A stretch of DNA of 64,000 nucleotides, taken from positions 112,626 through 176,625 of the forward strand of contig CAAGHO010000018.1 in assembly GCA_900769695.1 (NCBI GenBank), written 5' to 3'. Both the position numbers and the translations under genes were made by a program. Source of the stretch: Bacilli bacterium. Its GTDB lineage: Bacteria; Bacillota_I; Bacilli_A; RF39; UBA660. The stretch's first letter is position 1; every line of letters begins with the position of its first letter. The notes under the pieces were generated by a model. It saw nothing but the letters and a program-made list of their open reading frames with translations. It did no database searches and was not told the DNA's origin. Of the stretch, positions 8,245 through 20,204 are shown piece after piece.

Positions 8245-9429
8245 TTATTCAACGATTTCTGAAACTGAACCAGCACCAACAGTACGTCCACCTTCACGGA
8301 TAGAGAACTTAGTACCGTTTTCAAGAGCGATTGAATGAATTAATTCAACTTCCATATCAACGTTATCACCTGGCATTACCATTTCAACTCCAGCAGGTAA
8401 AGTAATTACACCTGTAACGTCTGTAGTTCTGAAATAGAATTGAGGACGATAGTTGTTGAAGAATGGAGTATGACGTCCACCTTCTTCTTTGCTTAGTACG
8501 TATACTGCAGCTTTGAATTTGTGATGAGGTGTAACTGATCCTGGTTTAGCAAGAACTTGTCCACGTTCAACGTCTTCACGAGAAATACCACGTAATAATA
8601 CACCAGCATTATCTCCTGCTTCAGCAAAGTCTAATTGTTTACGGAACATTTCAATTCCTGTAACAACAGTTTTCTGAGTATCTTTGATACCAACGATTTC
8701 AACTTCATCATTAAGATTTAATTTACCACGTTCAACACGTCCTGTAACAACAGTACCACGTCCTGTAATAGTAAATACATCTTCAATACTCATTAAGAAT
8801 GGTTTATCAGTATCTCTTTCTGGAGTTGGAATCCATTCATCAACAGCATCCATAAGTTCTTCAATTTTAGCAACCCACTCAGGATCTCCTTCAAGAGCTT
8901 TTAATGCTGAACCACGGATAACTGGAGTTTCGTCTCCTTCATATCCATATTCGTTTAATAAATCACGAATTTCCATTTCTACTAAGTCTAGTAATTCTGG
9001 ATCGTCAACCATATCACATTTGTTCATGAATACAACCATTTTAGGTACTCCAACTTGACGAGCAAGTAAGATATGTTCACGAGTTTGTGCCATAGGTCCA
9101 TCTGTAGCAGCTATAACTAAGATAGCTCCATCCATTTGAGCAGCACCTGTAATCATGTTCTTAACATAGTCAGCATGTCCTGGACAGTCAACGTGTGCAT
9201 AATGTCTCTTATCAGTACTGTATTCAACGTGAGCAGTATTGATAGTAATACCACGTTCTCTTTCTTCTGGTGCTTTATCAATGTTTTCAAATTCTACAGC
9301 TTTATTACCGTTTTTACCAGCTAAAACTTTAGTGATAGCAGCAGTAGTTGTAGTTTTACCATGATCTACGTGTCCAATTGTACCAATGTTAACATGTGGT
9401 TTTGAACGATCAAATTTTTCTTTTGCCAT
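8245..9429 (-). CDS. tuf: elongation factor Tu
   Basis: EF-Tu carries aminoacyl-tRNA to the ribosome as a GTP complex. The protein has 394 aa, the standard length. Near the N terminus are the P-loop GHVDHGKTT, switch region [20 protein letters not shown] and the specificity motif NKCDMVDD. Domains 2 and 3 follow, with [24 protein letters not shown]. It is the last gene of the rpsL-rpsG-fusA-tuf cluster but has its own promoter in the gap after fusA and a very strong ribosome site, fitting high expression. Unlike Bacillus, no S10 ribosomal protein operon follows; the enolase region does. Confidence 0.99.
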   Translation of the reverse strand: MAKEKFDRSKPHVNIGTIGHVDHGKTTTTAAITKVLAGKNGNKAVEFENIDKAPEERERGITINTAHVEYSTDKRHYAHVDCPGHADYVKNMITGAAQMDGAILVIAATDGPMAQTREHILLARQVGVPKMVVFMNKCDMVDDPELLDLVEMEIRDLLNEYGYEGDETPVIRGSALKALEGDPEWVAKIEELMDAVDEWIPTPERDTDKPFLMSIEDVFTITGRGTVVTGRVERGKLNLNDEVEIVGIKDTQKTVVTGIEMFRKQLDFAEAGDNAGVLLRGISREDVERGQVLAKPGSVTPHHKFKAAVYVLSKEEGGRHTPFFNNYRPQFYFRTTDVTGVITLPAGVEMVMPGDNVDMEVELIHSIALENGTKFSIREGGRTVGAGSVSEIVE

Positions 9430-9462
9430 ATAAATTTTCCTCCTTTATTTATTACAAAATCT

Positions 9463-9491
9463 ATTTTATCTAATAATTGAATAATTTTCAA
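9463..9491 (-). promoter_or_regulatory. sigma-A-type promoter of tuf
   Basis: On the minus strand TTGAAA, 17 bases, TAAAAT lies in the 81-base gap between fusA and tuf, just before AAAGGAGG. Each hexamer has one mismatch. Confidence 0.65.
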
Positions 9492-9510
9492 CTATTTTGA
9501 TAACTTTTTA

Positions 9511-11580
9511 TTAATTTCCACTCTTTTTAATTATTTCTTCTGCAATGTTTCTTGGAACTTCTTCATAGTGATCAAAAATCATAATGAATGTTGCTCTACC
9601 TTGAGTATTAGAACGAAGGTTAGTAGCATATCCAAACATTTCAGAAAGTGGAACCATAGCACTTAATTTAACAGCATTTCCTTGAGACTCTTGTCCTAGT
9701 GGTTTACCACGACGAGCTGTTAAATCACCCATAACATTTCCGAAGTATTCTTCTGGAGTTGTTACATCAACTTTCATGATTGGTTCAAGAAGTACTGGAT
9801 TACATTTGTTCTTAGCTTCTTTTAATGCAAAGCTAGCAGCAATCTTGAATGCCATTTCGTTAGAGTCAACATCATGGTAAGAACCATCAAATAATGTTGC
9901 CTTAACATCTATCATAGGATATCCTGCAAGTACACCTGTTTGTAATGCTTCTTGTAATCCTTTATCAACAACTGGGATGTATTCACGAGGAACAACACCA
10001 CCAACAATTTCATCAACGAATTCATATCCCTTATCAGGATTTGGTTCGAATTTAACCCAAACATGTCCATATTGTCCACGTCCACCTGATTGTTTAATAT
10101 ATTTACCTTCACAATCAGCAGCTTGTTTAATTGTTTCACGATATGCAACTTGTGGTGCTCCAACGTTAGCTTCAACGTTAAATTCACGTTTCATACGATC
10201 AACTAAAACATCTAAGTGTAATTCACCCATACCAGCAATAACAGTTTGACCTGTTTCATGATCTGTGTGAACTTTGAAAGTTGGATCTTCTTCAGCAAGC
10301 TTTTGTAAAGCTAGAGCCATCTTATCTTGATCAGCTTTTGACTTAGGTTCAACAGCTAATTGAATAACTGGTTCTGGAACTACTAAACTTTCAAGAATAA
10401 CTGGTTTCTTTTCATCACATAATGTATCACCAGTAGTAGTATTCTTAAGTCCTACTGCTGCTGCAATATCTCCTGTGTATACATCAGTAATTTCTTTACG
10501 GTTATTAGCATGCATTTGTAGAATACGTCCAATTCTTTCTTTAGAATCTTTTGTAGAGTTTAATACATAACTACCACTTGATAAGTGTCCTGAATAAACT
10601 CTGAAGAATGTTAAACGTCCAACGAATGGATCAGTCATAACTTTGAATGCTAATGCTGAGAATGGTTCATCATCCTTTGGATGTCTTACACATTCATTAC
10701 CATCTAAATCTGTACCCTTAATTGATGGAATATCAAGTGGACTTGGTAAATAATCAAGTACAGCATCAAGTAATAACTTAATACCCATATTTCCTAAAGC
10801 AGTACCACACATAACTGGGAAGAATTCTGCTTTTAAAGTTCCTGTACGAATTGCCTTTTTGATCATATCGATTGATACTTCTCCACCATCAAGATATGTC
10901 ATCATCATTTCATCATCAAATTCAGCAACTGCTTCGATTAACTCAGCACGTTTAGCTTCAGCTATATCTTTTAAGTCAGCAGGAATTTCAATTTCTTCAG
11001 GATTTTCATCTTGTTTACCATCATATTTATAAGCTTTCATAGTAACTAAATCAATAACTCCATTGAATTCTGATTCAGCACCAATTGGCCATTCGATTGG
11101 TTTTGCATTAACTCCCAAACGTTCATCAATTGTTTTTAAACTGTATTCAAAGTTAGCACCCATCTTATCCATTTTATTTGCAAAAATAATACGAGGAACT
11201 TTGAATTCAGAAGCTTGTCTCCAAACTGTTTCAGTTTGAGGTTCAACACCAGCTTGAGCATCGATTAAAGCTACAGAACCATCAAGTACACGAAGACTAC
11301 GACTAACTTCAATAGTAAAGTCTACGTGTCCTGGTGTATCGATAATATTTAATCTATAACCCTTCCAGTGAGCTGTTGTAGCGGCAGATGTGATAGTAAT
11401 ACCACGTTCTTGTTCTTGTGCCATCCAATCCATTTGGCTTTCACCATCATGAGTTTCACCAATTTTATGAGTGACACCAGTATGAAATAATACACGCTCA
11501 GTTGTTGTAGTTTTACCTGCATCAATATGAGCCATGATTCCAATATTTCTTGTCTTTTCTAAAGACGTATCTCTTGCCAT
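9511..11580 (-). CDS. fusA: elongation factor G
   Basis: EF-G drives translocation of tRNA and mRNA and, with RRF, ribosome recycling. The 689-residue product has the five-domain layout: P-loop [12 protein letters not shown] near residue 20, [27 protein letters not shown], then domains II to V ending in the usual helix EEIIKKSGN. The start ATG follows AAAGGAATAATA. It lies between rpsG and tuf, the ancient str operon order. Nothing unusual is visible. Confidence 0.99.
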   Translation of the reverse strand: MARDTSLEKTRNIGIMAHIDAGKTTTTERVLFHTGVTHKIGETHDGESQMDWMAQEQERGITITSAATTAHWKGYRLNIIDTPGHVDFTIEVSRSLRVLDGSVALIDAQAGVEPQTETVWRQASEFKVPRIIFANKMDKMGANFEYSLKTIDERLGVNAKPIEWPIGAESEFNGVIDLVTMKAYKYDGKQDENPEEIEIPADLKDIAEAKRAELIEAVAEFDDEMMMTYLDGGEVSIDMIKKAIRTGTLKAEFFPVMCGTALGNMGIKLLLDAVLDYLPSPLDIPSIKGTDLDGNECVRHPKDDEPFSALAFKVMTDPFVGRLTFFRVYSGHLSSGSYVLNSTKDSKERIGRILQMHANNRKEITDVYTGDIAAAVGLKNTTTGDTLCDEKKPVILESLVVPEPVIQLAVEPKSKADQDKMALALQKLAEEDPTFKVHTDHETGQTVIAGMGELHLDVLVDRMKREFNVEANVGAPQVAYRETIKQAADCEGKYIKQSGGRGQYGHVWVKFEPNPDKGYEFVDEIVGGVVPREYIPVVDKGLQEALQTGVLAGYPMIDVKATLFDGSYHDVDSNEMAFKIAASFALKEAKNKCNPVLLEPIMKVDVTTPEEYFGNVMGDLTARRGKPLGQESQGNAVKLSAMVPLSEMFGYATNLRSNTQGRATFIMIFDHYEEVPRNIAEEIIKKSGN

Positions 11581-11595
11581 ATTATTATTCCTTTC

Positions 11596-12063
11596 CTACC
11601 ATCTATAATGTGCGAAAGCCTTGTTAGCTTCAGCCATTCTATGAGTATCTTCACGTTTTTTAACTGCTGCACCTGTTCCATTTGATGCATCAATTATTTC
11701 ATTGGCTAAATTTTCAGCCATTCCCTTACCACCACGTTCACGAGAATATTTAACTAACCATCTTAAAGCTAGTGCTTGACTTCTTGCTGGTGATACTTCT
11801 ATAGGTACTTGATAGTTTGATCCACCTACACGGCGAGATTTAACTTCAAGAGCTGGTTTAATATTTTCCATAGCTTGATTAAATACTTCAAGTGGATCTT
11901 TACCAGTCTTTGATTTAATTATTTCAAATGCTTCATATAGTATAGATTGAGCTGTTCCCTTTTTACCATCAAGCATAACAGTATTAATTAATTTAGTAAC
12001 TACTTTTGACTTGTATATAGGATCTGGTAAAACATCTCTTTTTACTGCACGTCTCTTACGCAT
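11596..12063 (-). CDS. rpsG: 30S ribosomal protein S7
   Basis: S7 nucleates assembly of the 30S head and contacts the E site. The 155-residue protein starts [15 protein letters not shown] and contains VNQ-type core [21 protein letters not shown] and [16 protein letters not shown]. It ends [12 protein letters not shown], as S7 proteins do. It sits 28 bases after rpsL and 15 bases before fusA in the str operon. Confidence 0.98.
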   Translation of the reverse strand: MRKRRAVKRDVLPDPIYKSKVVTKLINTVMLDGKKGTAQSILYEAFEIIKSKTGKDPLEVFNQAMENIKPALEVKSRRVGGSNYQVPIEVSPARSQALALRWLVKYSRERGGKGMAENLANEIIDASNGTGAAVKKREDTHRMAEANKAFAHYRW

Positions 12064-12091
12064 TTAAATTTCCTCCCTTCATTATTTTATT

Positions 12092-12505
12092 TTAATTCTT
12101 TGGTCTTTTAGCTCCGTATTTACTACGTCCTTGTTTACGATCTTTAACTCCAGCTGTATCAAGTGTTCCACGAACTACATGATAACGAACTCCGATTAAG
12201 TCCTTAACACGTCCACCACGGATTAAAACAACACTATGTTCTTGTAAGTTATGTCCAATACCAGGAATATAAGTATCTACTTCTTTTCCATTAGATAAAC
12301 GAACACGAGCATATTTACGTAATGCTGAGTTTGGTTTCTTAGGTGTTTTAGTACCAACACGAGTACATACTCCACGTTTTTGTGGTGATTTTGTATCAGT
12401 TGCTTTTTTTCTGATTGTATTTATACCAACACCAAGCACTGGTGCTTTACTCTTTCTTACCTTTTTACCACGTTTATTGTGAACTAATTGGTTAATTGTA
12501 GGCAT
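12092..12505 (-). CDS. rpsL: 30S ribosomal protein S12
   Basis: S12 lies at the decoding centre and affects accuracy. The 137-residue protein has the decoding loop [12 protein letters not shown] with the streptomycin-relevant Lys intact. The second conserved loop reads [13 protein letters not shown], with Ile where S12 almost always has Pro (KDLPGV; Pro91 in E. coli numbering). It opens the str operon (rpsL-rpsG-fusA-tuf). A clear ribosome site (AAAGGAGAG) precedes the ATG. I could not identify a convincing promoter; TATGAT upstream at about 12546-12551 lacks a good -35 box. Confidence 0.98.
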   Translation of the reverse strand: MPTINQLVHNKRGKKVRKSKAPVLGVGINTIRKKATDTKSPQKRGVCTRVGTKTPKKPNSALRKYARVRLSNGKEVDTYIPGIGHNLQEHSVVLIRGGRVKDLIGVRYHVVRGTLDTAGVKDRKQGRSKYGAKRPKN

Positions 12506-12558
12506 AAAATAACTCTCCTTTCTTTACACATATCCAGGTGTATCATATTTCCCTCTAA

Positions 12559-12590
12559 ATAAAACTTTGCTCGAAAGCAAAGCTTTTTTA
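12559..12590 (-). terminator. hairpin between the pilin-like ORF and rpsL
   Basis: CTTTGC, loop of six, GCAAAG has A runs on one side and T-rich tracts on both strands (TTTTATTT in the minus direction, CTTTTTTA in the plus). It probably ends the small transcript from the pilin-like ORF before the str operon. Confidence 0.6.
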
Positions 12591-12640
12591 TCAGCATAGT
12601 TAATATATCACTATATTATTCTAAAGTCAATATTTTATTC

Positions 12641-12793
12641 CTAAATTATATAATTTGTTTCTAATAACGAATTAGCACTATTATCAATTTTATCTTGATG
12701 AGCTAATACTGCAACTAGAATAATAAACAAAGATAATATAACTATAAAAGTAATCATTGCTGATAATCCAAAACCTTTATTATTTAACTTCAT
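12641..12793 (-). CDS. 50-residue membrane protein with pilin-like N terminus
   Basis: This ORF is too short for ordinary gene calls. It reads MKLNNKGFGLSAMITFIVI, then a hydrophobic stretch to about residue 31, then a short polar tail DKIDNSANSLLETNY. KGFGLS followed by a long hydrophobic helix recalls type IV prepilins (cleavage between G and F), but the Glu expected five residues after cleavage is Ala. A ribosome site (GGAGATG) lies before the ATG, a consensus promoter is at 12813-12841 and a hairpin follows. It takes the place of the L7Ae-like gene between rpoC and rpsL in Bacillus. Function unknown; it could also be an ordinary single-span peptide. Confidence 0.7.
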   Translation of the reverse strand: MKLNNKGFGLSAMITFIVILSLFIILVAVLAHQDKIDNSANSLLETNYII

Positions 12794-12812
12794 AGCATTC
12801 ATCTCCATAAAA

Positions 12813-12841
12813 ATTATATGTTATTTAAATTATTTTGTAAA
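12813..12841 (-). promoter_or_regulatory. promoter of the pilin-like micro-ORF
   Basis: On the minus strand TTTACA, 17 bases, perfect TATAAT lies just downstream of the rpoC terminator and a few bases before the GGAG ribosome site of the small ORF. Confidence 0.7.
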
Positions 12842-12845
12842 GAAA

Positions 12846-12869
12846 AAGAATAGGCAATATAGCCTATTC
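12846..12869 (-). terminator. terminator of rpoBC overlapping the rpoC stop
   Basis: GAATAGGC, loop TATATT, GCCTATTC is followed by TTTTTC on the minus strand. The first arm contains the TAG stop codon of rpoC itself. Confidence 0.85.
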
Positions 12870-15800
12870 CATAAATTGATCTTCTAATTTGTCTAATGGT
12901 TCTTCATCAACAAATTCTTGTTCTAGGTCATAAGAAACATTTGAATATCTCTTACTACCAGTACCAGCAGGGATTAATTTACCAATGATTACATTTTCTT
13001 TTAATCCTTCTAGGTGATCAACTTTACCCTTAATAGCTGCATCAGTTAAGATTCTTGTTGTCTCTTGGAATGATGCTGCTGAAAGGAATGAATCAGTTTC
13101 AAGTGAAGCTTTTGTAATACCAAGTAATACAGGTTTACCAACAGCTGGTTTTTTACCTTTAATGATAACATCTTTGTTTTCATCTGTGAATTCACGGAAG
13201 TTAACAAGGCTACCAGGTAAGAATTTAGTATCACCTGATTCAACAATACGTATTTTAGAAATCATTCTACGCGCAATTACTTCAATATGTTTATCAGAAA
13301 TATCAACACCTTGAGAACGATATGTGTATTGAACTTCCTTTAAGATATATTGTTGAGTTGTAATTGGATCAGTAACAGCAAGTAATTCTTTTGGACTAAT
13401 AGCTCCTTCAGTAAGTTTTTGTCCACAAACAACTTCGTCACCTTTCTCAACACATAGTTTAGAACCATAATTTGTTACATGTTCTTTAGTTTCTAATTTA
13501 TTAGTAATACTAATCTTGTATTTACCGTGTTCTTCTTTAATCTTAGTAATTTTACCATCGATTTCAGCAATTGTAGCTTTAGCTTTTGGATTTCTAGCTT
13601 CAAATAATTCTTGAACACGAGGAAGACCTTGAGTGATATCAGCATCACCACCATGGGCAACTCCTCCTGAGTGGAATGTACGCATTGTAAGTTGAGTACC
13701 AGGTTCACCAATTGATTGAGCAGCCATAACTCCGACAGCTTCACCAATTTCAACTAAGTTACCTGTAGCTAAGTTACGTCCATAACATTTTTGACATAAT
13801 CCATTAGCAGTACCACAAGTTAAGATTGTACGAATTTCTACTTCTTTAATTCCAGCTTCAACTATCTTATCAGCGATTGATTCTGTAATCATTTCTAGAC
13901 GTTCAACAAGTACTTTCTTAGTATTAGGATCAATAACCTTCTTGTTAGCAAAACGTCCAACAATTCTATCTCTTAAGCTTTCAATAACAGCTCCTGTTTT
14001 TTCATTAATGAAATCACTAACAACAACACCTTGGTCAGTACCACAATCAGCTTCTCTAATAATCATATCTTGAGAAACATCAACTAAACGTCTTGTTAGA
14101 TATCCAGAGTCTGCAGTCTTTAATGCTGTATCAGCACTACCTTTTCTAGCACCATGTGTAGATAAGAAGAATTCTGCAACTGAAAGTCCTTCAATAAAGT
14201 TTGAAAGAATTGGAATTTCAACTGGAGTACCATCTGGTTTAGCCATAATACCACGCATACCAGCAACCTGAGTAAAGTTTGAAATGTTACCACGAGCTTT
14301 AGAGTTCATCATGATGAAAATTGGGTTATCTATATCTGTTTGAGAAATCTCTTCAAGTTCAGCTTTAACTTGGTCTGTTGCTCCATTCCATGTGTCAATA
14401 ACTTTAGTAAATCTTTCTTCTTCTGTTATTAAACCACGTTTATATTGTTTATTGATTTTTTCTACTACTTTACGTGCTTCTTCAACGATTTCTGGTTTCT
14501 TTTGACTTGCTTCGATATCACTCATACTAACTGTAATACCAGCTATAGTTGAATAATAGAAACCTAGGTCTTTTAGCTTATCAAGCATTTCAGAAGTTTC
14601 AGTAGTTTTATAACGTTTAAATACTTGAGCAATTATCTTTTCAAGTGTACCTTTAGCAAAAGGTTTTACTAATGGCATAGCAGCTATTGCTTCTTTAATA
14701 TTTGTACCTTTTTCAAGGAAATATTTATTAGGAGTAATACTTTGAATATTAGTATCAGTTGGTTCATTAACATATGCAAATGAATCAGGTAAAATTTCAT
14801 TAAATTTAATTTTACCAACTGTAGTAACTAAGTATTTTTCTTTTTGTTCATCTGTAAATAATTTATGTTTAAATGAATCAACAGGAAGAGCAATACGAGT
14901 ATGTAAAGTGATTTCTTTACGTTCATAAGCCATTAAAGCTTCATTTTCGTTTTTGAATACTCTACCTTCACCATCTTCTCCTGCTTTTTCCATTGTAATA
15001 TAATAGTTACCTAAAACCATATCTTGTGATGGAGTAACAATTGGATCTCCACTCTTTGGATGAAGGATATTATTAGAACCAAGCATTAATAATCTTGCTT
15101 CTGCTTGAGCTTCTTCAGAAAGTGGTACGTGAACAGCCATCTGGTCACCATCGAAGTCAGCATTGAATGCTGGACAAACTAATGGGTGAAGTCTGATTGC
15201 CTTACCACCAACTAATACTGGCTCAAATGCTTGAATACCAAGTCTATGTAATGTAGGAGCACGGTTAAGTAAAACTGGATGTTCTTTAATAACTTCTTCT
15301 ACTATATCCCATACAACTGGATCTTGATTTTCAATTAATCTCTTAGCTGCTTTAATGTTGTGAGCAATATCTTTTGAAACTAAACCATGAATAACATGTG
15401 GTTTAAATAGTTCTAGAGCCATTTCTTTTGGAATACCACATTGATACATCTTTAAACTTGGTCCAACAACGATAACTGAACGACCAGAGTAGTCAACACG
15501 TTTTCCAAGTAAGTTTTGACGGAAACGTCCTTGTTTACCTTTTAACATACTAGAAAGTGATTTTAAAGGTCTATTTCCAGCACCTGTAACACTTCTACCA
15601 CGTCTACCATTATCGAATAATGCATCTACAGCTTCTTGTAACATACGTTTTTCATTTTGAATAATGATACCAGGAGCTCCTAAATCAATTAATTTCTTTA
15701 AACGATTATTACGGTTAATAACACGTCTATATAAGTCATTTAAATCTGATGTTGCAAATCTACCACCATCTAATTGAATCATTGGACGAATATCTGGAGG

Positions 15801-16502
15801 AATAACTGGAATTACATCTAAAATCATCCATTCAGGTTTTTGTCCTGATTCATAGAATGCTGCTAAAACATCTAATCTCTTTAATAATCTTGTTCTTTTT
15901 TGTCCTTGCGCTGTTTCTAATTCTTTAGTAATTTCATCAATTTCTTTCTTTAAGTCTACTTTCTTTAAAAGTTCCTTAATTGCTTCAGCACCCATACCAA
16001 CTTTAAATCCAGTACCATATTTTTCATAATATGCACGATACTCTTTTTCTGATAAAGTTTGCTTGTTTTCTAAAGGAGCATTTCCCTTATCAATTACTAC
16101 ATAACTAACAAAGTATAATACTTCCTCTAGGTCTCTTGGACTCATATCAAGAACTAATCCCATACGAGAAGGAACACCTTTAAAGAACCAAATATGAGAA
16201 ATAGGAGAAGCAAGTTCGATATGTCCCATACGTTCACGACGAACCTTGCTACGAGTTACCTCTACTCCACAACGATCACATACTATATTTTTGTAACGTA
16301 CTCTTTTATACTTTCCACATGCACATTCAAAATCTTTAGTTGGTCCAAAGATTTTTTCACAATACAAACCATCACGTTCTGGACGTAGAGTACGATAGTT
16401 AATTGTTTCTGGTTTTTTTACTTCTCCATAAGACCATTCACGAATTTTATCAGAAGAAGCAATACCAATTTTTAATGCCTCAAACTTATTTACTTCTATC
16501 AT
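12864..16502 (-). CDS. rpoC: DNA-directed RNA polymerase subunit beta'
   Basis: The largest polymerase subunit, with the catalytic magnesium loop [12 protein letters not shown] near residue 450. The N-terminal zinc site is [20 protein letters not shown]; the second zinc cluster lies around [16 protein letters not shown] near residue 890. The bridge helix and trigger loop region contains [16 protein letters not shown]. The length of 1212 aa fits a Bacillota enzyme without large insertions. The ATG overlaps the rpoB stop by one base (TAATG), so the two are translationally coupled, and a terminator begins in its stop codon. Confidence 0.99.
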   Translation of the reverse strand: MIEVNKFEALKIGIASSDKIREWSYGEVKKPETINYRTLRPERDGLYCEKIFGPTKDFECACGKYKRVRYKNIVCDRCGVEVTRSKVRRERMGHIELASPISHIWFFKGVPSRMGLVLDMSPRDLEEVLYFVSYVVIDKGNAPLENKQTLSEKEYRAYYEKYGTGFKVGMGAEAIKELLKKVDLKKEIDEITKELETAQGQKRTRLLKRLDVLAAFYESGQKPEWMILDVIPVIPPDIRPMIQLDGGRFATSDLNDLYRRVINRNNRLKKLIDLGAPGIIIQNEKRMLQEAVDALFDNGRRGRSVTGAGNRPLKSLSSMLKGKQGRFRQNLLGKRVDYSGRSVIVVGPSLKMYQCGIPKEMALELFKPHVIHGLVSKDIAHNIKAAKRLIENQDPVVWDIVEEVIKEHPVLLNRAPTLHRLGIQAFEPVLVGGKAIRLHPLVCPAFNADFDGDQMAVHVPLSEEAQAEARLLMLGSNNILHPKSGDPIVTPSQDMVLGNYYITMEKAGEDGEGRVFKNENEALMAYERKEITLHTRIALPVDSFKHKLFTDEQKEKYLVTTVGKIKFNEILPDSFAYVNEPTDTNIQSITPNKYFLEKGTNIKEAIAAMPLVKPFAKGTLEKIIAQVFKRYKTTETSEMLDKLKDLGFYYSTIAGITVSMSDIEASQKKPEIVEEARKVVEKINKQYKRGLITEEERFTKVIDTWNGATDQVKAELEEISQTDIDNPIFIMMNSKARGNISNFTQVAGMRGIMAKPDGTPVEIPILSNFIEGLSVAEFFLSTHGARKGSADTALKTADSGYLTRRLVDVSQDMIIREADCGTDQGVVVSDFINEKTGAVIESLRDRIVGRFANKKVIDPNTKKVLVERLEMITESIADKIVEAGIKEVEIRTILTCGTANGLCQKCYGRNLATGNLVEIGEAVGVMAAQSIGEPGTQLTMRTFHSGGVAHGGDADITQGLPRVQELFEARNPKAKATIAEIDGKITKIKEEHGKYKISITNKLETKEHVTNYGSKLCVEKGDEVVCGQKLTEGAISPKELLAVTDPITTQQYILKEVQYTYRSQGVDISDKHIEVIARRMISKIRIVESGDTKFLPGSLVNFREFTDENKDVIIKGKKPAVGKPVLLGITKASLETDSFLSAASFQETTRILTDAAIKGKVDHLEGLKENVIIGKLIPAGTGSKRYSNVSYDLEQEFVDEEPLDKLEDQFME

Positions 16503-19500
16503 TAAAGATCAGCTCCTTCCTCTTCTTCTATTTCAATTTCGTCTTCATCGAAATCATAGTCTTCTTCATCCATTTCATCTTCATCATAAGAATCATCACC
16601 ATTTTCTTCACTAATAGGAAGAGCAGGTATATCAACTATTTCTGAAGTAGGATTAGAATCTTCTTTTTCTTCATCTTCCTCTATTTCTTTTAATCCTAGG
16701 TTTTCACCTTTATCATTAATTATTGAAATATCAAGTCCTAAAGCTTGGAATTCTTTCATCAATACTCTAAATGATTCTGGAACACCAGCTTGATCAATTT
16801 GTTGACCTTTAACAATAGATTCATATACCTTAACACGGCCAACTACGTCATCTGATTTAACAGTAAGAATTTCCTGTAATGTATGAGCTGCACCATATGC
16901 GTATAATGCCCAAACTTCCATTTCACCAAATCTTTGACCACCAAATTGAGCTTTACCACCAAGCGGTTGTTGAGTAACTAATGAATATGGTCCTGTAGAT
17001 CTAGCATGTAATTTATCATCTACCATGTGATGTAGTTTGATCATATACATAACACCAACAGATATACGGTTATCAAAAGCTTCACCTGTACGTCCATCAT
17101 ATAATACAGTTTTTCCATCTTCATCCATTCCTGCTTCTTTCATCATTGCTTGAATATCAGAAATCTTTGCTCCATCGAATACTGGAGTTGCAATATGAAC
17201 GCCAAGTTTCTTAGCAGCCATACCCATATGTAATTCAAGAATTTGTCCAAGATTCATACGAGAAGGAACACCTTGTGGATTTAACATGATATCTACTGGA
17301 GTACCATCTGGTAAATATGGCATATCTTCTTGTGGAAGAATAAGTGAAATAACACCTTTGTTACCGTGACGTCCAGACATCTTATCTCCAACTTGAATCT
17401 TACGTTTTTGAATAATATATACACGAATTACTTTAGAAACACCTGCAGGTAATTCATCATTGTCTTTACGAGAATAAATCTTGATATCATGAACAATACC
17501 ATCGCCACCATGTGGAACACGTAATGATGTATCACGAACTTCACGAGTTTTTTCTCCGAAGATTGCATGTAATAATTTTTCTTCTGAAGTAAGTTCAGCC
17601 ATTCCCTTTGGAGTAACTTTACCAACTAGGATATCTCCTTCTTTAACTTCAGTACCAATAGTAATAATACCATTTTCATCAAGATTCTTTCTTGCTTCTT
17701 CACTAACATTTGGAATATCTCTTGTTATTTCTTCTGGTCCTAACTTAGTTTCACGACATTGCATTTCATAATCTTCTAAGTGTAGAGATGTTAATTTATC
17801 ATCTTTAACTAAATTTTCATTTAAGATAACAGCATCTTCATAGTTATAACCATTAAATGTCATGAATGCTACTACCATATTTTTACCTAAAGCAAGTTCT
17901 CCCTTATCTGTTGAGTTACCATCAGCAAGGATTGTTTCACCAGCTTTAACTTTATCTCCAACTTTAACAATTGGTCTTTGATGATTACAAATACCAGCAT
18001 TTGCAAGTTCAAAATTTGCTAAATAATATGTATCTTTACCTTTAGCGTTTTTAACTATAATTTTCTTAGCATCAGCATATTCAACAACACCATCAGCCTT
18101 AGCAACAATACATACTCCTGAATCTTTAGCAGCTATATGTTCAACACCAGTTCCAACAAATGGAGCTTCTGTTTTGATTAAAGGCATAGCTTGACGTTGC
18201 ATGTTTGCACCCATCAAAGCACGAGTAGCATCATCATGTTCCAAGAATGGAATACAACTTGTTGTTACTGATACAACTTGTTGTGGAGATACATCAATAT
18301 AATCAACTTGTTCTGGTTTTGCTAAAATATTTTCTCCACGAAGTCTAGCATTAACTTGTTCATCAGTAATAACATTATCTTCGTTTGTTCCTACAGTTGA
18401 TTGAGAAATAATGTAATCTGCTTCTTCATCAGCAGTTAAATATTCTACTGTATCTGTAATTTTACAATTTTCTACTTTACGGTATGGAGTCATAATAAAT
18501 CCATAATCATCAATCTTAGCATAACTTGCTAATGATGTAATAAGTCCGATATTTGGACCTTCTGGGGATTCAATAGGACAAATTCTACCATAGTGTGATG
18601 TATTAACGTCACGTACTTCAACACCTGCTCTATCACGAGAAAGTCCACCAGGTCCTAAAGCTGATAAACGACGTTTATTAGTAAGTTCTGCAATTGGGTT
18701 AGTTTGATCCATGAATTGTGATAATTGTGAAGAACCAAAGAACTCTTTCATAGCAGCAGTTACTGGTCTAATATTGATTAGTGTCTTAGGAGTAACTTCT
18801 TCCATTTCTTGAGTAGTCATTCTTTCACGAATAACACGTTCCATACGAGATACACCAATTCTAAATTGATTTTGTAATAATTCACCCACTTGACGAATAC
18901 GTCTGTTAGCAAGGTGATCGATTTCATCAAAATTACCAACACCATGTAATAGGTTTAAGTAATAAGAAATTGATGCATATACATCTGAAATAGTTAAACG
19001 TTTTTCATCGATTGTTTGATCATTACCAATTACAATAATCTTTTTCTTCTTATCAGATGGATCAACAATCTTAATCTCTTGAACTTTATTATATGTATCT
19101 AATTCTTCATTTACTTTAGCTTCAACCGCACCATAACCATTAGCAAATAATTCTTTATTTTCTTCTAGAATTGCTTTTGTAAATACTGTTCCTTTTTCTA
19201 AAACAGTTTTTCCATCTACAATAATATCTTCTGCTAATGTTTGACCTAAAAGTCTATCTGTAACATTTAATTTACGATTAAATTTATAACGACCTACACG
19301 AGCTAAATCATATCTAAATTCATCAAAGAATCTAGTAATAATTTGGTTTTTAGATGAATCAAGAGTAGCAGGTTCACCTGGTCTTAATTTTTCATAAATT
19401 TCAATTAAAGCTTCATCTGTATTTTTAGTAGAATCTTTAGCTATAGTATTTTTTAAGTAATCATCTTCTCCAAACATGTTGAAAATTTCTTCATCACTAG

Positions 19501-20104
19501 ATAAACCGAATGCTCTAAGTAATGTAGTTAATGTTACTTTTCTTGTACGGTCAATTCTAACATATAAAACATCTCTAGCATCTGCTTCGAATTCTAGCCA
19601 TGTTCCACGTGTTGGAATTATTTGAGAAGTTATTAATTCACGTCCGTTTTTATCTATTTCATGATTGAAATAAACACTTGGAGAACGAACAAGTTGAGAA
19701 ACAATAACACGTTCTGCACCATTAATAACAAATGTTCCACTATCAGTCATCATAGGCATATCACCCATAAAGATTTCTTGTTCTTTTACTTCACCTGTTT
19801 CACGATTAAATAAACGAACTTCTACCTTTAAAGGAGCAGAATAAGTAGTTTCTCTATCTTTACTTTCTTTAATAGTATATCTTGGTTCATCAAAATGATA
19901 ATCTCCGAATTCAAGCGATAAAGTTCCAGAGAAATTTTCTACTGGAAATAAATCTTCAAATACCTCTTTTATACCTGTTTCAATAAACCAATTGTATGAT
20001 TTTTTTTGAATCTCTAATAGATCTTTTAATTCATACGTATTTCTTATTTTTGAGAAATTTCTTCTTTCTCGGTGGTCACCACATTTAACAATCTTATATG
20101 ACAC
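16502..20104 (-). CDS. rpoB: DNA-directed RNA polymerase subunit beta
   Basis: Second catalytic polymerase subunit, 1200 aa. I start it at the GTG at 20102-20104 because GGGGTG lies seven bases upstream and the protein then begins like other RpoB ([13 protein letters not shown]); an in-frame ATG 19 codons upstream has no ribosome site. The rifampicin region reads [12 protein letters not shown] then [14 protein letters not shown]: the residue equal to E. coli His526 is Asn (codon AAT at 18677-18679). The catalytic Lys region [11 protein letters not shown] is intact. The C terminus carries a long acidic tail of Asp/Glu. Promoter at 20176-20204. Confidence 0.99.
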   Translation of the reverse strand: MSYKIVKCGDHRERRNFSKIRNTYELKDLLEIQKKSYNWFIETGIKEVFEDLFPVENFSGTLSLEFGDYHFDEPRYTIKESKDRETTYSAPLKVEVRLFNRETGEVKEQEIFMGDMPMMTDSGTFVINGAERVIVSQLVRSPSVYFNHEIDKNGRELITSQIIPTRGTWLEFEADARDVLYVRIDRTRKVTLTTLLRAFGLSSDEEIFNMFGEDDYLKNTIAKDSTKNTDEALIEIYEKLRPGEPATLDSSKNQIITRFFDEFRYDLARVGRYKFNRKLNVTDRLLGQTLAEDIIVDGKTVLEKGTVFTKAILEENKELFANGYGAVEAKVNEELDTYNKVQEIKIVDPSDKKKKIIVIGNDQTIDEKRLTISDVYASISYYLNLLHGVGNFDEIDHLANRRIRQVGELLQNQFRIGVSRMERVIRERMTTQEMEEVTPKTLINIRPVTAAMKEFFGSSQLSQFMDQTNPIAELTNKRRLSALGPGGLSRDRAGVEVRDVNTSHYGRICPIESPEGPNIGLITSLASYAKIDDYGFIMTPYRKVENCKITDTVEYLTADEEADYIISQSTVGTNEDNVITDEQVNARLRGENILAKPEQVDYIDVSPQQVVSVTTSCIPFLEHDDATRALMGANMQRQAMPLIKTEAPFVGTGVEHIAAKDSGVCIVAKADGVVEYADAKKIIVKNAKGKDTYYLANFELANAGICNHQRPIVKVGDKVKAGETILADGNSTDKGELALGKNMVVAFMTFNGYNYEDAVILNENLVKDDKLTSLHLEDYEMQCRETKLGPEEITRDIPNVSEEARKNLDENGIITIGTEVKEGDILVGKVTPKGMAELTSEEKLLHAIFGEKTREVRDTSLRVPHGGDGIVHDIKIYSRKDNDELPAGVSKVIRVYIIQKRKIQVGDKMSGRHGNKGVISLILPQEDMPYLPDGTPVDIMLNPQGVPSRMNLGQILELHMGMAAKKLGVHIATPVFDGAKISDIQAMMKEAGMDEDGKTVLYDGRTGEAFDNRISVGVMYMIKLHHMVDDKLHARSTGPYSLVTQQPLGGKAQFGGQRFGEMEVWALYAYGAAHTLQEILTVKSDDVVGRVKVYESIVKGQQIDQAGVPESFRVLMKEFQALGLDISIINDKGENLGLKEIEEDEEKEDSNPTSEIVDIPALPISEENGDDSYDEDEMDEEDYDFDEDEIEIEEEEGADL

Positions 20105-20175
20105 TTTTTTCACCCCAAACAATAATATTTTTAAAGAACAAAATCGCATTAAAAATAACACGTTGCCAATTTATA

Positions 20176-20204
20176 TTAATAACACAAATAAATAAACAAG
20201 TCAA
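20176..20204 (-). promoter_or_regulatory. probable promoter of rpoBC
   Basis: On the minus strand TTGACT, 17 bases, TATTAA lies directly behind the ybxB stop codon and about 70 bases before rpoB. The -10 box is only moderate. Confidence 0.5.

Noticed and set aside
9977..10249. Plus-strand frame of 90 codons opposite fusA, and similar frames opposite tuf, nusG and rplK
   Set aside because: Shadows of highly conserved genes with strong codon bias; no ribosome sites or promoters.
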